A stretch of DNA of 64,000 nt from Paraescarpia echinospica (GCA_020002185.1 JAHLWY010000237.1:1-64000); one strand, 5' to 3'; positions 43,421 through 53,980 are shown, numbered from the stretch's first letter. Program-made: numbers and translations. Notes: generated from the letters alone by a model not told the origin.

Positions 43421-44084
43421 ACCAGTGGCACCCATTGTAAGCGTTTTATATATATATATAAATTAAAGCCACTTTTATCACACAATGTGCTCTGCCCTAA
43501 TGTGTGCAAATAGTTATCCATCAAATAAAGGATAAATAAACATAATATTTTTACATAAGAACGCAATCAGAATAAGTAGGCCTACTATATTTTTATTTAT
43601 TAAAGCAAAAAATTAATTGTGTTGATTAATTTACCACCATTTCAAGAAGAAAGTATTTCGTATACACAAAAGAATAGCACGACACCGCGGCTGTGCATAT
43701 AGACAGTGCCGTGCGCCACATATCACGATAGCCTCGATACTAGTTATAGCCTCCATTACAGATGAACAACAAAAAGAGGGATCTAAATCACACGATGTTT
43801 GTGTGCGTGAAAATAATCATGCAAGTTATTCCATTTTATTTTTAATATGTATACGAACAATTATACTGGAAAACATTTCGTATTACTAACGCAAACCACC
43901 TTAGTAACAACGCGGAATCCTGGCACGCACCTACTCTGGGCCCGCTACCGTCGCGGGCCGAAAGTAGGCGGTGCATCCTGGCACGGGTGAATCGGGGCCC
44001 GTGACACCGGAAATCAAATCGACCCGTATTATCGCCCAAAATCATTTAAGTATGAATTTAAACAGCGTCAGTGGTAGCGATTTA

Positions 44085-44916
44085 TAAAATGTTTGTTTGT
44101 CCAAACAATGCAGTATGTTGACACTAATTCTACACTAGTGTTACAGCCAAAAATGAAACGTTGAATTGCAAAAACTTATTTTTAATCACGCCGTGACAAA
44201 ATAAACAGGTACCACCTTACGCCACCTAGCGACCTTTACAAGAATGATGCCAACCATGTATAGCTATAGCTGTCAGTTCATCATAAATTTAATTGAAGCA
44301 GTGAGATAAATAACAAATACCATTCATAAAATGACGCCCAAGGGCTAGGCTTGAAACTGATAACATGCGGTGACTTCCCCACAACAAGCTGGGGCCACTA
44401 GCCATCTACCTTAGGATTCCTCGTCTATTTATAGATATCTCTTGTTTTGTCAAGATACCAGTTATAATATATTTTTAGACAGCTAAAGAGTTTCTTGTTA
44501 TAACAAGAAACCAGTTATTAAAGACTTTCTTGTTATATCAAGAAACCAGTTATTAAAGAGTTTCTTGTTATATCAAGAAACCAGTTATTAAAGAGTTTCT
44601 TGTTATATCAAGAAACCAGTTATTAAATAGTTTCTTGTTATAACAAGAAACCAGTTATTAAAGAGTTTCTTGTTATATCAACAAACCAGTTATTAAAGAG
44701 TTTCTTGTTATATCAAGAAACCAGTTATTAAAGAGTTTCTTGTTATATCAAGAAACCAGTTATTAAAGAGTTTCTTGTTATATCAAGAAACCAGTTATTA
44801 AAGAGTTTCTTGTTATAACAAGAAACTATTTATTAAAGAGTTTCTTGTTATATCAAGAAACTAGTTATCTGTTTTATGATTTGCAGCATGTCCTTTCTAC
44901 TCTTCCGTACTTAGGT
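44085..44916 (-). mobile_element. Unclassified repeat, family with 35-bp palindromic units (copy 2, uninterrupted)
   Basis: This is the inverted counterpart of 16793-17074 plus 21882-22365. On the minus strand it begins near CTAAGTACGGAAGAGTAG, passes the palindromic array (44860-44491), then GACGAGGAATCCTAAGGTAG, GGCCCCAGCTTGTTGTGGGG and CACTAGTGTAGAATTAGTGT, ending near GGACAAACAAACATTTTA. GATTTA flanks both edges (44079-44084 and 44917-44922), a possible 6-base target duplication. It has no coding frame. It gives the undisturbed structure of the family and so proves the 4.8-kb insertion in copy 1. Confidence 0.8.
44491..44860 (-). repeat. 35-bp palindromic tandem array, 11 palindromes
   Basis: Eleven copies of TTTCTTGTTATAWCAAGAAA separated by the 15-base spacer CCAGTTATTAAAGAG, with exact 35-base spacing over 370 bases. 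Each palindrome can fold on itself. Confidence 0.96.
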
Positions 44917-44996
44917 GATTTACTCCAAACAGCCCAAACTTGAGCTAACGCAGGAGTATGGTGCTTGTTTGTGCGCATGCGTTGTGGGTAGTTTGT

Positions 44997-45230
44997 TTAT
45001 TTTATAGGCACTTTAGATGATTGGGTGTGGTTCATAATCGCTGTTTGAAACGCTATGGGGCTTTCTAGTTCAGTAATCGGTGATGGAATCATATTCCAGA
45101 TTCGAACTGCTCGGGGGTAGAAAGAGAACACTGCTGCATTGATGCAGTGGCCACGGTTTTTTGACTGTGTTAGTAGACCTGGTGGGGGTATGATGTTGAT
45201 TATGTTATTTAATATTTTGTAAAATGTCAT
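44997..45230 (-). pseudogene. C-terminal tail of the LINE RT protein
   Basis: Reads MTFYKILNNIINIIPPPGLL, then FSFYPRAVRIWNMIPSPI, the conserved LINE C-terminal signature (FxPRAVRxWNxLP). It is separated from the RT frame by a frameshift and stop between 45231 and 45418. Confidence 0.8.
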
Positions 45231-45418
45231 GGCTTGTTTGATAATGCGTCGTCGTTCAAGAGTTGACCATCCAAGGGTGGCTATTAGGTCTGCTGCGTTT
45301 GTTTGGCGTCTGTGGTCATTTCTGACAAATCTGGCAGCACAGGTTGTACTCGTTCAAGGTGTTTAATTTGGGTGGCAGTGTGTGGGTTCCATATGGGAGA
45401 GGCATACTCGAGTTTTGG

Positions 45419-46222
45419 TCAGATTAGCATGTTATAGGCTGTTTCTTTTACTTCAGGTTTGCATGGTCCGAGGGTTCGTTTGATCATGCCTAGGACTTTT
45501 GAAGATTTGGAAGCTATGTCAGTGATATGGTTAGCCCAGGTTAGTTTAGAATCTAATTTTATTCCAAGGTATGTGTGGCTAGAGGCGGTAGAGAGTGGTA
45601 TGTCAAAGAGTGAATATGAATGTAGTCTGGGTTTGGTTTTGTTTGTTACTGGGAGATGCACACATTTAGATATGTTAAATTCCATCTGCCATTTGTTAGA
45701 CCACGTTTGGAGTTTGATCAGGTCAGATTGGAGAGTTTCGTGGTCGGTTTCGGATGTGATTTTGCGATATATAATGCTGTCGTCTACAAAGAGACGTACG
45801 GCAGATTGGACATTTTCGGTTATGTCGTTTATGTAGAGTAAAAATAGGACAGGTCCTAGGACTGAGCCCTGTGGTACACCAGATGTAACATTCGTTCTGT
45901 CCGACAGGGCTCCATTGACTGAGACTCTCTGTTTGCGATTGGATAGAAACGATTTGTTCCAATTTTGTGTGTTTCCAGTTATTCCATAGAAAGCTAATTT
46001 GGATAGGAGGCGTTTATGGGGGACTTTGTCGAAGGCTTTGGCGAAATCGAGTAGGATGGCATCTATTTGTGTCTTATTGTCCATAGCAGTCATCCAGTCG
46101 TGGACTGTCTCGATGAGTTGGGATTCACAGGACAGACCTGGCTGGAATCCATGTTGGAAGTGGAGGATGATGTTGTGTTTGTGTAAGTGTTCCCACATGT
46201 TGCTTAGAATGATGTGCTCCAT
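45419..46222 (-). pseudogene. LINE reverse transcriptase
   Basis: 267 codons. The order of RT motifs is complete: FQHGFQPGLSCESQL, LLDFAKAFDKVPHKRLL, GVPQGSVLGPVLFLLYINDI, RLFVDDSIIYR (Val in place of Ala in the FADD box), LQTWSNKWQMEFNISKC and HTYLGIKLDSKLTW. The frame continues upstream out of register as 46560-46312 (ATGPDELPARVLKET), which is the N-terminal RT segment. A Val in FADD may weaken catalysis. Confidence 0.9.
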
Positions 46223-46523
46223 AACTTTGTAGAGGATGCATGTTAACGAAATTGGTCTATAATTAGCAGGGTCTGATTTGTGGGTTTTTTGTGTATTGGT
46301 GTTACTAGTGCTTAGAGCCAGTCATCTGGGAATTTGCAAGTGTTGTATGACTGCTGGAAAATGTGTGTGATGATGGGGGCAATTTCCACTGCAGTCTCTT
46401 TAAGGACTCTGGCTGGGAGTTCGTCGGGGCCTGTAGCTTTATTTTGGTTTAGGTTTTTCAGTTGCTTAATTACTCCGTCTATCCCGATTTCGAGGGAGGG
46501 CATGTCGGGATAGATGGATAGAG

Positions 46524-47240
46524 CTAGTTGGGGGATGGGGTAGATTTTTTGAGTAAACACGGAACTAAATTGGTTGTTAAGTGTATTTGCTTTGTCGTGA
46601 TCATTTGTGATTGGTTGGTCGTTTGCTTGCAGTGTAGGGATGCCAGTGTATTCTCGTTTGTTTGCTTTAATGAATGACCAGAATTGTTTTGAGTTTGTTT
46701 TAGGCTGTCTCCAATGTGATTGTTTAGATAGTCTGAGTAGGATTTGGTTGCAGCTTTAGTGGCTTGTTTTCGGAGTTGCCTAAACCTTTCCCAGTCACTA
46801 CTACGTCCAGTTTGTTTTGCTTTTTTATGGCTTTTGTTGCGTTTTCTTTGCATTCTTATTATTTCACGTGTTATCCAGGGGAGGTGGATTTTTGCTTTGG
46901 TGTTGCGGCTGGGAATATTATTGTTGACTAATGAAGTAAGATTATTCCGGAAAAAGTTCCAATTTGTATTGACATCTGTTGAATTTGGGTTCGTGTCAAA
47001 GTATGTTGTTGTTAGTTGTTTGATGTCGTCTTTAAGCTTATCCCAGTTTGCAGATTTATATTGGAACACTTTGTGTGGTGGTTTACTGTTACGGATTGAA
47101 TTTAGGTTTACGTTAAAGGTCACTGCTTCATGATCACTCATGCCGGGAGTGGTGTGAGTGTTAGCAATTATCGATGGATTAGAAGTGAGTATGAGGTCAA
47201 GGATATTGCCGGAATCAACTCGTGTGGGATCGTTGACCAT
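46524..47240 (-). pseudogene. LINE endonuclease C-terminus and linker
   Basis: Begins MVNDPTRVDSGNILDLILTS and contains GMSDHEAVTFNVNL, whose SDH is the catalytic C-terminal signature of APE-type LINE endonucleases. A basic linker follows (IIRMQRKRNKSHKKAK). The upstream endonuclease part is readable near 47507-47240 only with a stop and frame change. Confidence 0.8.
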
Positions 47241-47506
47241 GTTTTGTAATCCAAATTCTCTAATTATTTCTAGCAGTTAGTTATATTTGCTGGCAGTTCT
47301 GTTGTCAGTGGTTTGCTGCTTGCCCCAGTTAATATCAGGAAGGTTGAAGTCACCTGCTATAACTACATTAGGAGAAGTTTTGTTGTGATCTGTACAGTTT
47401 TGTTAGGGATTCGTGGAGAGCTTCAAGGCATTGAAGGTGGTCACTGGGGGGTCGGTAGTAGGATGCAAAGTATAGGTAGGGTAGTTTTCGTCTATTTTGG
47501 TTTCGA

Positions 47507-48297
47507 CTAGGAATATGATGTCAGGATTATTTGACTGAATAGTTGTTTTAATTGGGTTGTCTTTGCGATGCTTTTGACACTGTTGGTATTTATTAGAATT
47601 CCGCTAAGTGTGTTACGTTTGGTTTTCTTACGACGTTCAGGGGTTGATGCATTTTGAGGGTTTGGTCCAAAGGTTGGATCCCAGGTTTTGTATGTACGAC
47701 TCGTGTTTGTTTGAGAGATATGTGTGTGGGGGTCAATGTTTTGGTTATTTTGGTCTGTGTCACTAAGGCTGTTATATCGGTTGTGAGAACATTCCAATAA
47801 GTGGTCTTGGAAGAAGGAATGACTGTAGTTAGGATGGTCGCATTTCATGCAGTGCCAGGAACAGGAACTGTTACAGAGGAGATTATATTGATCTGGACTT
47901 ATGTCACAACATTTAATGTGTTGCACCGGTCGCAGCAGACTGCTCGGTGATTTGAAGCAACAGGCTTTTTATAAAATCCACAGGGGTGTCTGACTGGGCC
48001 GGGGCTTGTTTGGATGTCCCCACAGAGGATTAGTAGAACAAGATAACATGTTTTGTGTCCCGATGTAGGGATTGCATAAGCCAGTTTGGTGTGGTACTTG
48101 TTACGGGAGTCTCTGGTAAAAGCTAGTGCCAGTCTAATACTTGTGTCAGTCCAGCAAGACCTATCATGTGTTAGCAGACCATTTGGATCGTCCGTGAATT
48201 GGGTATGGTCCAGATGTATCGGGAATTTGGGTATGAATGCAATAATGATACTAATCAGAACTACCACTGGTGTGCCCATTTTGGGTGACACCATCAT
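47507..48297 (-). pseudogene. LINE N-terminal region with 2A-like motif and Cys-rich finger
   Basis: The first frame (48297-47899) starts with a hydrophobic stretch, VVVLISIIIAFIP (residues 11-23). It then carries LILCGDIQTSPGP (residues 89-101), a degenerate copy of the 2A ribosome-skipping consensus D(V/I)ExNPGP. A finger follows: HPCGFYKKPV, CCDRCN, and in the next frame (47926-47507) IKCCDIS, SCSWHCMKCDH. This is the PHD-like finger common at the N-terminus of CR1-like LINEs. The frame change between the two parts is at about 47910. Endonuclease sequence begins before 47507. Confidence 0.7.
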
Positions 48298-49439
48298 AAG
48301 AGCAGCTATTGCACAAGCTGCTTTGCTTGTACAGTTGTGTTAATGCAGTAAAGCAAAAGCAAAAACAATATATTATATTCCACTATAGATGTGGGTATTG
48401 TTTTTTATGATTAAGTTATATATCACAGCTAATATAAAATCACAGTAGTTGTAAGATCACAGTAGATGTAAAAGACAGTAGTAACATTTGCCAGTTAGTA
48501 GACAATTTATTGTATTGTATATTGTGTTTGCTGTTGGTTTCTTGTGTGTTGCTGACAGCGTACAATCCGGATTTGTAACAGTATAATACGTAAGCTTTGT
48601 GTGAATGGACTGATTTTGGGTTGTTTTAGGGGCGATTTGGTTTTGGCGCGCTTTGTGTAAGTTGTTTACAGATTCGCCATCTTATTTCGAACTGGTTGTT
48701 ATGGAAGCTAAGGCTAAACCTTTGTCAAAACGTGTCTTAGCGTGATTTGATCGCATATATAACCATGGGATTATATTCTGGTATATCTAAAGTAGTACCT
48801 CGCACAGTTAACAGTAATAAACACGTTTAGAAATCGTGAAAATAATCGATAACAGCGGAGCGGAAAAATCGGAATGGACTACACCTGACGCATGCGCAAA
48901 CCTGACTGGTACCCCATGGCTGATCACTTTGCGAAACTCTAAATTTAAGCTCAGCCTATGAAATCGCTCACTATACCAGTGGTTGGCGGCAGGTCAGGTG
49001 GTCACAATAAAACTAATTTCAACCAACCGTGGCTCGTGTCACATGCAATGTTTAGGAAGTAGAAGTACGTAGAAGCAATTATTCGAATACACAATACCCT
49101 TCAGCTGAAGTCGTTTATCTGTCTTCGAATTGGGGCGGGTACTTGCGCTGTTCTCACGGGTGACGCAGTCGCGACTGGCGAAGTCAATTACTAGTTTGAC
49201 TCAGCTAACTTCCGCACTTCGCGTAGGAGATCTGCCAGGGCTAGTTTTGCATGGCAAACATGCAGCCCTGGTTTGCGATGATGATTTGTCCTAACTCGAA
49301 ACGTGCAGAGCACCGTAGCCGACAAATCGATGACGAGACGGCACAGTTTGTTGAATGGCCAATGTCTCAAAGTGTATAAATGATAAAAATGTATCTTGTC
49401 TCTCAAACCGTGAATTTTAACATTAGGCTAAAGTAAATG
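48298..49439. other. Spacer, possibly LINE leader
   Basis: No gene seen. 48430-48480 repeats ATCACAGTAG-TGTAA words three times. The first part may be the 5' leader of the minus-strand LINE. Confidence 0.3.
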
Positions 49440-50240
49440 ACACCATTTATATAAGGCTATGTATATCTCGTACCACCGATGAAAAAGCGTGGATGTCTTA
49501 GCGTAATCTCCTGATTAACGAGAACAAAACCGAGGTAGTCGTCATATCTGCAGTGAACAATCAGAAACTTGTTCACCCGCCTGTTGACCAAGTCATTAAT
49601 GTATGTGGCTGTGCTGTTTCGCCGAAGCCGGTTATCCGCGACATCGGCGTTCTATTCGACAACACTGTGTCGATTACAAATCAAGTGCGTCGTGTTTGCC
49701 AGGTGGCATATTGTCATCTCCGAAGCATCGCGTTGATTAGGAAATGTCTTACCGCTAATGCTGTAGAACCATTGTGAACGCCTTAGTCATGTCATGTATT
49801 GATTACGGCAACGCAGTATTATATTGTATGCCGGAGACGCACTTGCGAAAGTTGCAGATGGTACAGAATTCCGCAGCACGTCTCATTACCGGTACAAGGA
49901 GACGAGAACACATAACACCTGTTCTGTTCCGTTTACACTGGTTGCCTATACGCCAGCGGATCGAATTTAAGCTGTTACTGCTGCTATATCGTGCAGTGCA
50001 CCATCTCGGCCCTGAGTACATTTCAGCTCGTGACATCCTACACGCCGACCAGATCACTTAGAGTCTACCGACTGTTCCGAGATATCACCTAGAACATTAT
50101 GGCCGTCGTTCCTTCTCTGTGGAATGCCCTGCCTCATGCAGTCTGGCATGCAAACTGCGTTGCCACTTTCAAATCATTCTTAAAGACACACTTATTTCGA
50201 CAGGCCTTCAAAGAACTTTGCAGTCCGCATCAGTAACATT
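49440..50240 (+). mobile_element. L2-like LINE 3' fragment, 5'-truncated
   Basis: The frame reads NLLINENKTEVVVISAVNNQ from about 49515, then VIRDIGVLFDNTVSITNQVR and HLRSIALIRKCLT. A frame shift near 49775 is followed by SCIDYGNAVLYCMPETHLRK, LQMVQNSAARLITGTRRREH, ITPVLFRLHWLPIRQRI and, after another shift near 50060, VVPSLWNALPHAV and FLKTHLFRQAF. This is the post-RT region and C-terminus of L2-type LINEs. The catalytic FADD part is absent, as in a 5'-truncated insertion. The 3' tail to about 50370 is rich in TTATTTA. Confidence 0.85.
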
Positions 50241-50384
50241 TGTGCAATGTTGACATTCGGTTATGTTCTTAGGATGCAGTTATTTATTTATTATTATTTA
50301 ATTAGCATATTATATGTATTGATTTAATTTAAGCACATTATTTATTTTAGGTATTTAAACGGCTAATTCATTTAACTTAAGTTC

Positions 50385-50812
50385 AGACGGAGGCGGCTTA
50401 TATTGTAACCGATATATTCTAAATGTCAGAACGATAAGTCAGACGGCGGCGGCTTATATACAGCAACCGAATTACAGGTGTCAGAACGATAAGTCAGACG
50501 GCGGCGGCTTATATACAGCAACCGAGTTATAGGTGTCAGAACGATAAGTCAGACGGCGGCGGCTTATATACAGCAACCGAGTTATAGGTGTCCGAACGAT
50601 AAGTCGGGCGGCGGCGGCTTATATACAGCAACCGAATTACAGGTGTCAGAACGATAAGTTCAGACGGCGGCGGCTTGTATACAGCAACCGAATTATAGGT
50701 GTCAGAACGATAAGTCAGACGGCGGCGGCCTATATACAGCAACCGAATTATAAGTGTCAGAACGATAAGTCAGACGGCGGCAGCTTTTATACAGCAACCG
50801 AGTTACTCACCG
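50385..50812. repeat. GC-rich 55-bp minisatellite, about 8 copies
   Basis: The unit is CAGACGGCGGCGGCTTATAT, ACAGCAACCGAATTACAGGT, then GTCAGAACGATAAGT, with CAG/CGG/GGC richness unusual for this AT-rich window. The first unit (GACGGAGGCGGCTTATATTG) is the most divergent. It follows the L2 tail directly. Confidence 0.93.
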
Positions 50813-50830
50813 AGTCTGCTAATAACTGAT

Positions 50831-51345
50831 TGTCACGGGTGTACTGCGATAGTCGTTTAATACTTCTCGCAGGGCGCTCGGTGACAGTGCTTCACGAGAA
50901 ACGTTCCTCCGGCAATGTGCCCCAGTAGTCGCCATGATACATCACTGGCCTGTGTTATGTACACACAGCTCTAGCATGCATCTTCGGGCCTGTACTAATA
51001 AACAGCTCTCTCGCAGTGTCTGGCTGCATATCCCAACAGCCAGCCCTGATCCTCATTAAAGCCCTCCTTATATATAGCTAAATACGTAGCCTTGGGACTT
51101 ATGTCATTTCCAAAGTCTAGGGGTCTGGATGTTTTGGCACGGTGCCAGTGAACTTACAGTAACCTTCTGAACAAAGACCCTCTGTATAGGGCTCTTGCCT
51201 ACCCAAAACCAGATGGCCTTAAATGTAAACAAATCCCCCACCCCAGCTATAGCCATTTGTACATAAATTGGATTTTCAGAGCACTACAACATTCACTAAT
51301 CAAGAACATTTATACTATGTGTGCTATCGTTCAAAATTCTCTACA
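50831..51345 (-). repeat. Probable LTR (3' end of a minus-strand LTR element)
   Basis: On the minus strand the stretch starts TGTAGAGAATTTTGAACG at 51345 and ends CACCCGTGACA at 50831, TG...CA as in LTRs. Just upstream on the same strand is the purine tract AAATGGAGGGGGATA. A TATA-like TATATATAAGGAGG lies about 290 bases in and an ATTAAA further on. No second copy of this LTR is in the window, so the rest of the element is missing. Confidence 0.45.
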
Positions 51346-51771
51346 ATATCCCCCTCCATTTAAAATGTCGTCCCGAAATCGTAATAGATAACACACATGC
51401 AAACACAGGCAACATATAATATCGAGCCTTACATAGTAATGCTGAAATAAAACATAATAACTCAGGCTCTGTAACTGAAAGTTCATTTGTCTAAAATGTT
51501 CACGTCCGATTGATGGGGCATCCGTCTGTCTTGCGCGATGGCCGGTCGAATCCGTCATGCTGGCTGTATCCTCCGTCGTAACTCGCGTCATTGCACGACG
51601 GCCGGATGGGTCCTCACGCGTCACGTCCGGGACGTCAGTTAACCGCTTGTAGTGGACGCTCAGCTCATTGTCGTCTTCGTCATCTTCCATCTTCTTTGCA
51701 AACAGCGCAGCAGGTTGTGTCCAGATTGAAATCTGGTGTTTGCAACCACCATTTTCTTTCAGATTACTCAA
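51331..51771 (-). pseudogene. C-terminal end of an LTR-element ORF (uncertain)
   Basis: 146 codons ending RFRDDILNGGGYCREF, where the last codons overlap the purine tract and LTR start, a layout common for the last ORF of LTR elements. It contains an acidic stretch KKMEDDEDDNEL and hydrophobic YYVRLDIICCLCLHVCYLL, a possible membrane segment. No enzyme domain is visible. Further upstream on the minus strand (about 51870-51975), DIEKVKEKLRCNALQSIPTE looks protein-like but unrecognised. Confidence 0.35.
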
Positions 51772-52935
51772 ATTTCGTAATCTGCACTGTTATGGTGGTT
51801 GCCATAATTTGTGCCATATGACCTTTTTCGGTCATAAATTGTAATAATGCGTCCGATTGTAATAAGAGATCCGTGAGACAACACGTACAACCTCCGTCGG
51901 AATACTTTGCAGCGCATTGCAGCGTAACTTCTCTTTTACTTTCTCAATATCTGACTGGCACCAGATTCAACAGGCTAGATTGCGTAATCTAATATACGCA
52001 GGGTGCCAGTTGTGATATTCATCTCAACCAACAGGACAACCTGTGTGTTGATATCATAAGTGACTAGGTCAGTAAATGCCATGTACACTGAACACATGTG
52101 TGTGTACACTGAACACATCATGCATGCCTTGTCCTCACGCACTGAGTGTGGCATCGACACCCCCATTAAGAACTGATCTTAGGTCCACTGGCTTGGCCAG
52201 GCCTAGCCCAGGGTAACCAGTATCACTGTCCTCAGACAGCGTCTGTACCTCAGGGACTTCAACTCATGGAGACTATAGTTTCTTGATGAGCTGCCCCACC
52301 GACACAGGTTTTTAGCGGCCAACTATACATCTCAAAACTAAATACCGCTCTTAGTACTAATCATCCCTGTAAACAACCACCTGCTCTTAGCATGGTGTTA
52401 TTGTTTACCTAATACGATACCATCTTCCAAGAAATCTACAGACCAATCAGGGCTATCAAATGGTAACTGCGACGCTTTCTCTTCTATATAACTTTACCCT
52501 CTGTTCTAACAGATCACACCCTGTGGCAATTAAATATATATTAAGCCAGAAGCTGCCCAGGACAGAACTGGGTGGGCAGCACCACTGGATACTAATTAAC
52601 CCCTCTCATTACCCCCTTGGGTCAGTAATCAACCTCCCAAGTCTGCACTTGCAATGTTTATAAACACAAACTGACCTAAGTTAACCAGATGGCCTCTCTG
52701 TCAGAATCAGCCACACTGACCAGTTCACCGGCTGGTCAAACTAGTGTTGTTAGACTGGATTATTCCCTTCAACCCTAATAAAAGTATCAGAGTCAACATG
52801 TGGTTACGACCACTTTGACTGGACAAATAAGTGCAGCAACTTTCTGCCAGAAAGTGCTTGAATGATTACTTTATTTCAGCCAGTTCTTGAAACTAAACTG
52901 TTGTGTTGTGAATATTGTCACAACGATAGGGCACT
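51772..52935. other. Unassigned stretch, possible LTR remnants
   Basis: An inverted pair ACTGGCACC...GGTGCCAGT lies at 51954-52010. From 52011 (TGTGATATT) to 52922 (AATATTGTCACA) the ends are TG...CA with inverted similarity. On the minus strand ACTGGCACCC follows directly, which could be a primer site. This could be an LTR of another lost element. No gene is seen. Confidence 0.25.
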
Positions 52936-53980
52936 AGATCCAGCTTCATTTATGTTCGTTCAGGAATACCCCAGGGCTCCGTCCTGGGCCCCTGCTTGTT
53001 CTTAGCATACATCAACGACTTGCTTGAGAACCTGACGTCACCAACCAGACTGTTTGCTGATGACACAGCAGTGTACACCGTGGTAAAGGCACTGAACGAC
53101 CATGAGCAACTACAACAAGACCTCCAACGACTTGCCGAGTGGGAGAAGAACTGGGACATGGCCTTCCACCCAGAGAAGTGCACCACACTGGCTGTCACCA
53201 GAGCCAGGTAGGTGCTGAAGCACCCCTACCAGCTCCATGGACTCACAATTGAGACCACAGACTCCGCAAAGTACCTTGGCGTCACCATCAACAAGGACTT
53301 GGGCTGGAACACCCACATCGACAACATCTGTGCAAGAGCCAATAAGACCCTAGGCTTCTTGCGGAGGAACTTGAAAATAGGGTCGACCTCCACCAAGCAG
53401 ACAGCCTATAAGTCCTTCGTAAGGCCCATCCTAGAATATGCCTCAACGGTATGGGACCCCCATACCCAACGCGCCATAAACATAAACGAAGAGCTGCCAG
53501 GTATGTCCTTAGACGCTACCACAACACCTCTAGCGTCAAGGACATGCTTGAGGAACTGCAATGGCCCTCTCTAGGACAACGCCGCCAATTAGCTCGACTG
53601 ACCATGTTGTATAAAATTCACACCAACCAAGTCAGTGCCACGACTGAAGAGAAAGCTGAAGCCACCACCACCACGCCAACGACGCGGCCACAGCCATCAG
53701 TTCTCACAGTCGCAGTGTCGCACTCAATACCATCAGCACTCGTTCCTGCCCAGAACCATCAGGAAATGGAACATCCTTCCAGACCTAGTAGTGGAGACCA
53801 ACACAGTCGACACTTTTGTGTCAAGGATCTCCAGACTGACATTCAACTGCTAGGGTCCTTGTTAGAGAGCTGTAGATAACTAGTATTAGTAGCAGCTTTT
53901 GTAGTTGTTTTTTGTTTGTTTTTGTTTTGTCTGTTTGTTCTGTTCTTTTGGGCCTGACACTGCCTTGTGCAGGGTTTATT
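52936..53980 (+). mobile_element. CR1-like LINE fragment, 5'-truncated
   Basis: The copy opens inside RT with GIPQGSVLGPCLFLAYINDL, then RLFADDTAVYTVVKAL (intact FADD), LAEWEKNWDMAFHPEKC, AKYLGVTINKDLGWNTHI and FVRPILEYASTVWDPHTQ. A TAG at 53209-53211, a frame change near 53490 (RRAARYVLRRYHNTSSVKDM) and another near 53630 follow. It ends FLPRTIRKWNILPDLVV and a stop at about 53853. A T-rich tail to about 53980 follows, with TGCAGGGTTTATTATTAGGG. Classic truncated and decayed LINE. Confidence 0.88.

Larger units (their letters stand above)
34706..44006 (+). mobile_element. Ginger1-type DNA transposon, 9.3 kb, CCGG target duplication
   Basis: The left end at 34706 reads TGTCCCGGGCCCCGATTCAT, then CCGTGCCAGGAT. 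The right end, read inward on the minus strand from 44006, is TGTCACGGGCCCCGATTCAC, then CCGTGCCAGGAT. That is a terminal inverted repeat of about 33 bases with two mismatches. CCGG lies directly outside both ends (34702-34705 and 44007-44010). TGT...ACA ends with CCGG or CCGT duplications and a Gypsy-integrase-like protein with a GPY motif and an OTU or Ulp1 protease define Ginger1 transposons. The gene inside has exactly this make-up. At the right end CGTGCCAGGAT is repeated 62-63 bases further in, a local duplication. Nested inside are a 455-bp MITE (42138) and a LINE relic (42970). Confidence 0.88.
44930..48297 (-). mobile_element. CR1/L2-type LINE with N-terminal PHD-like ORF, minus strand, frameshifted
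   Basis: Reading down the minus strand: a secretory-like or 2A-bearing N-terminus with a Cys-rich finger (48297-47507), endonuclease (about 47540-46530), RT (46560-45240) and a C-terminal tail to 44997. The parts lie in different frames with several stops, so the copy is inactive, but little sequence is missing and its full domain order can be read. The domain order with a PHD-like finger fits CR1-type LINEs of invertebrates. The 3' end abuts the palindromic repeat at 44916, whose insertion may have cut the tail. Confidence 0.85.

Noticed and set aside
44491..44860. CRISPR-like array (20-base palindromic repeat, 15-base spacer)
   Set aside because: The 15-base spacers are identical and there are no cas genes. 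It is a tandem palindromic satellite inside a dispersed repeat.
51954..52010. ACTGGCACC...GGTGCCAGT stem as a functional hairpin
   Set aside because: Only a nine-base stem with a long loop. More simply explained as chance or LTR-edge remnants.
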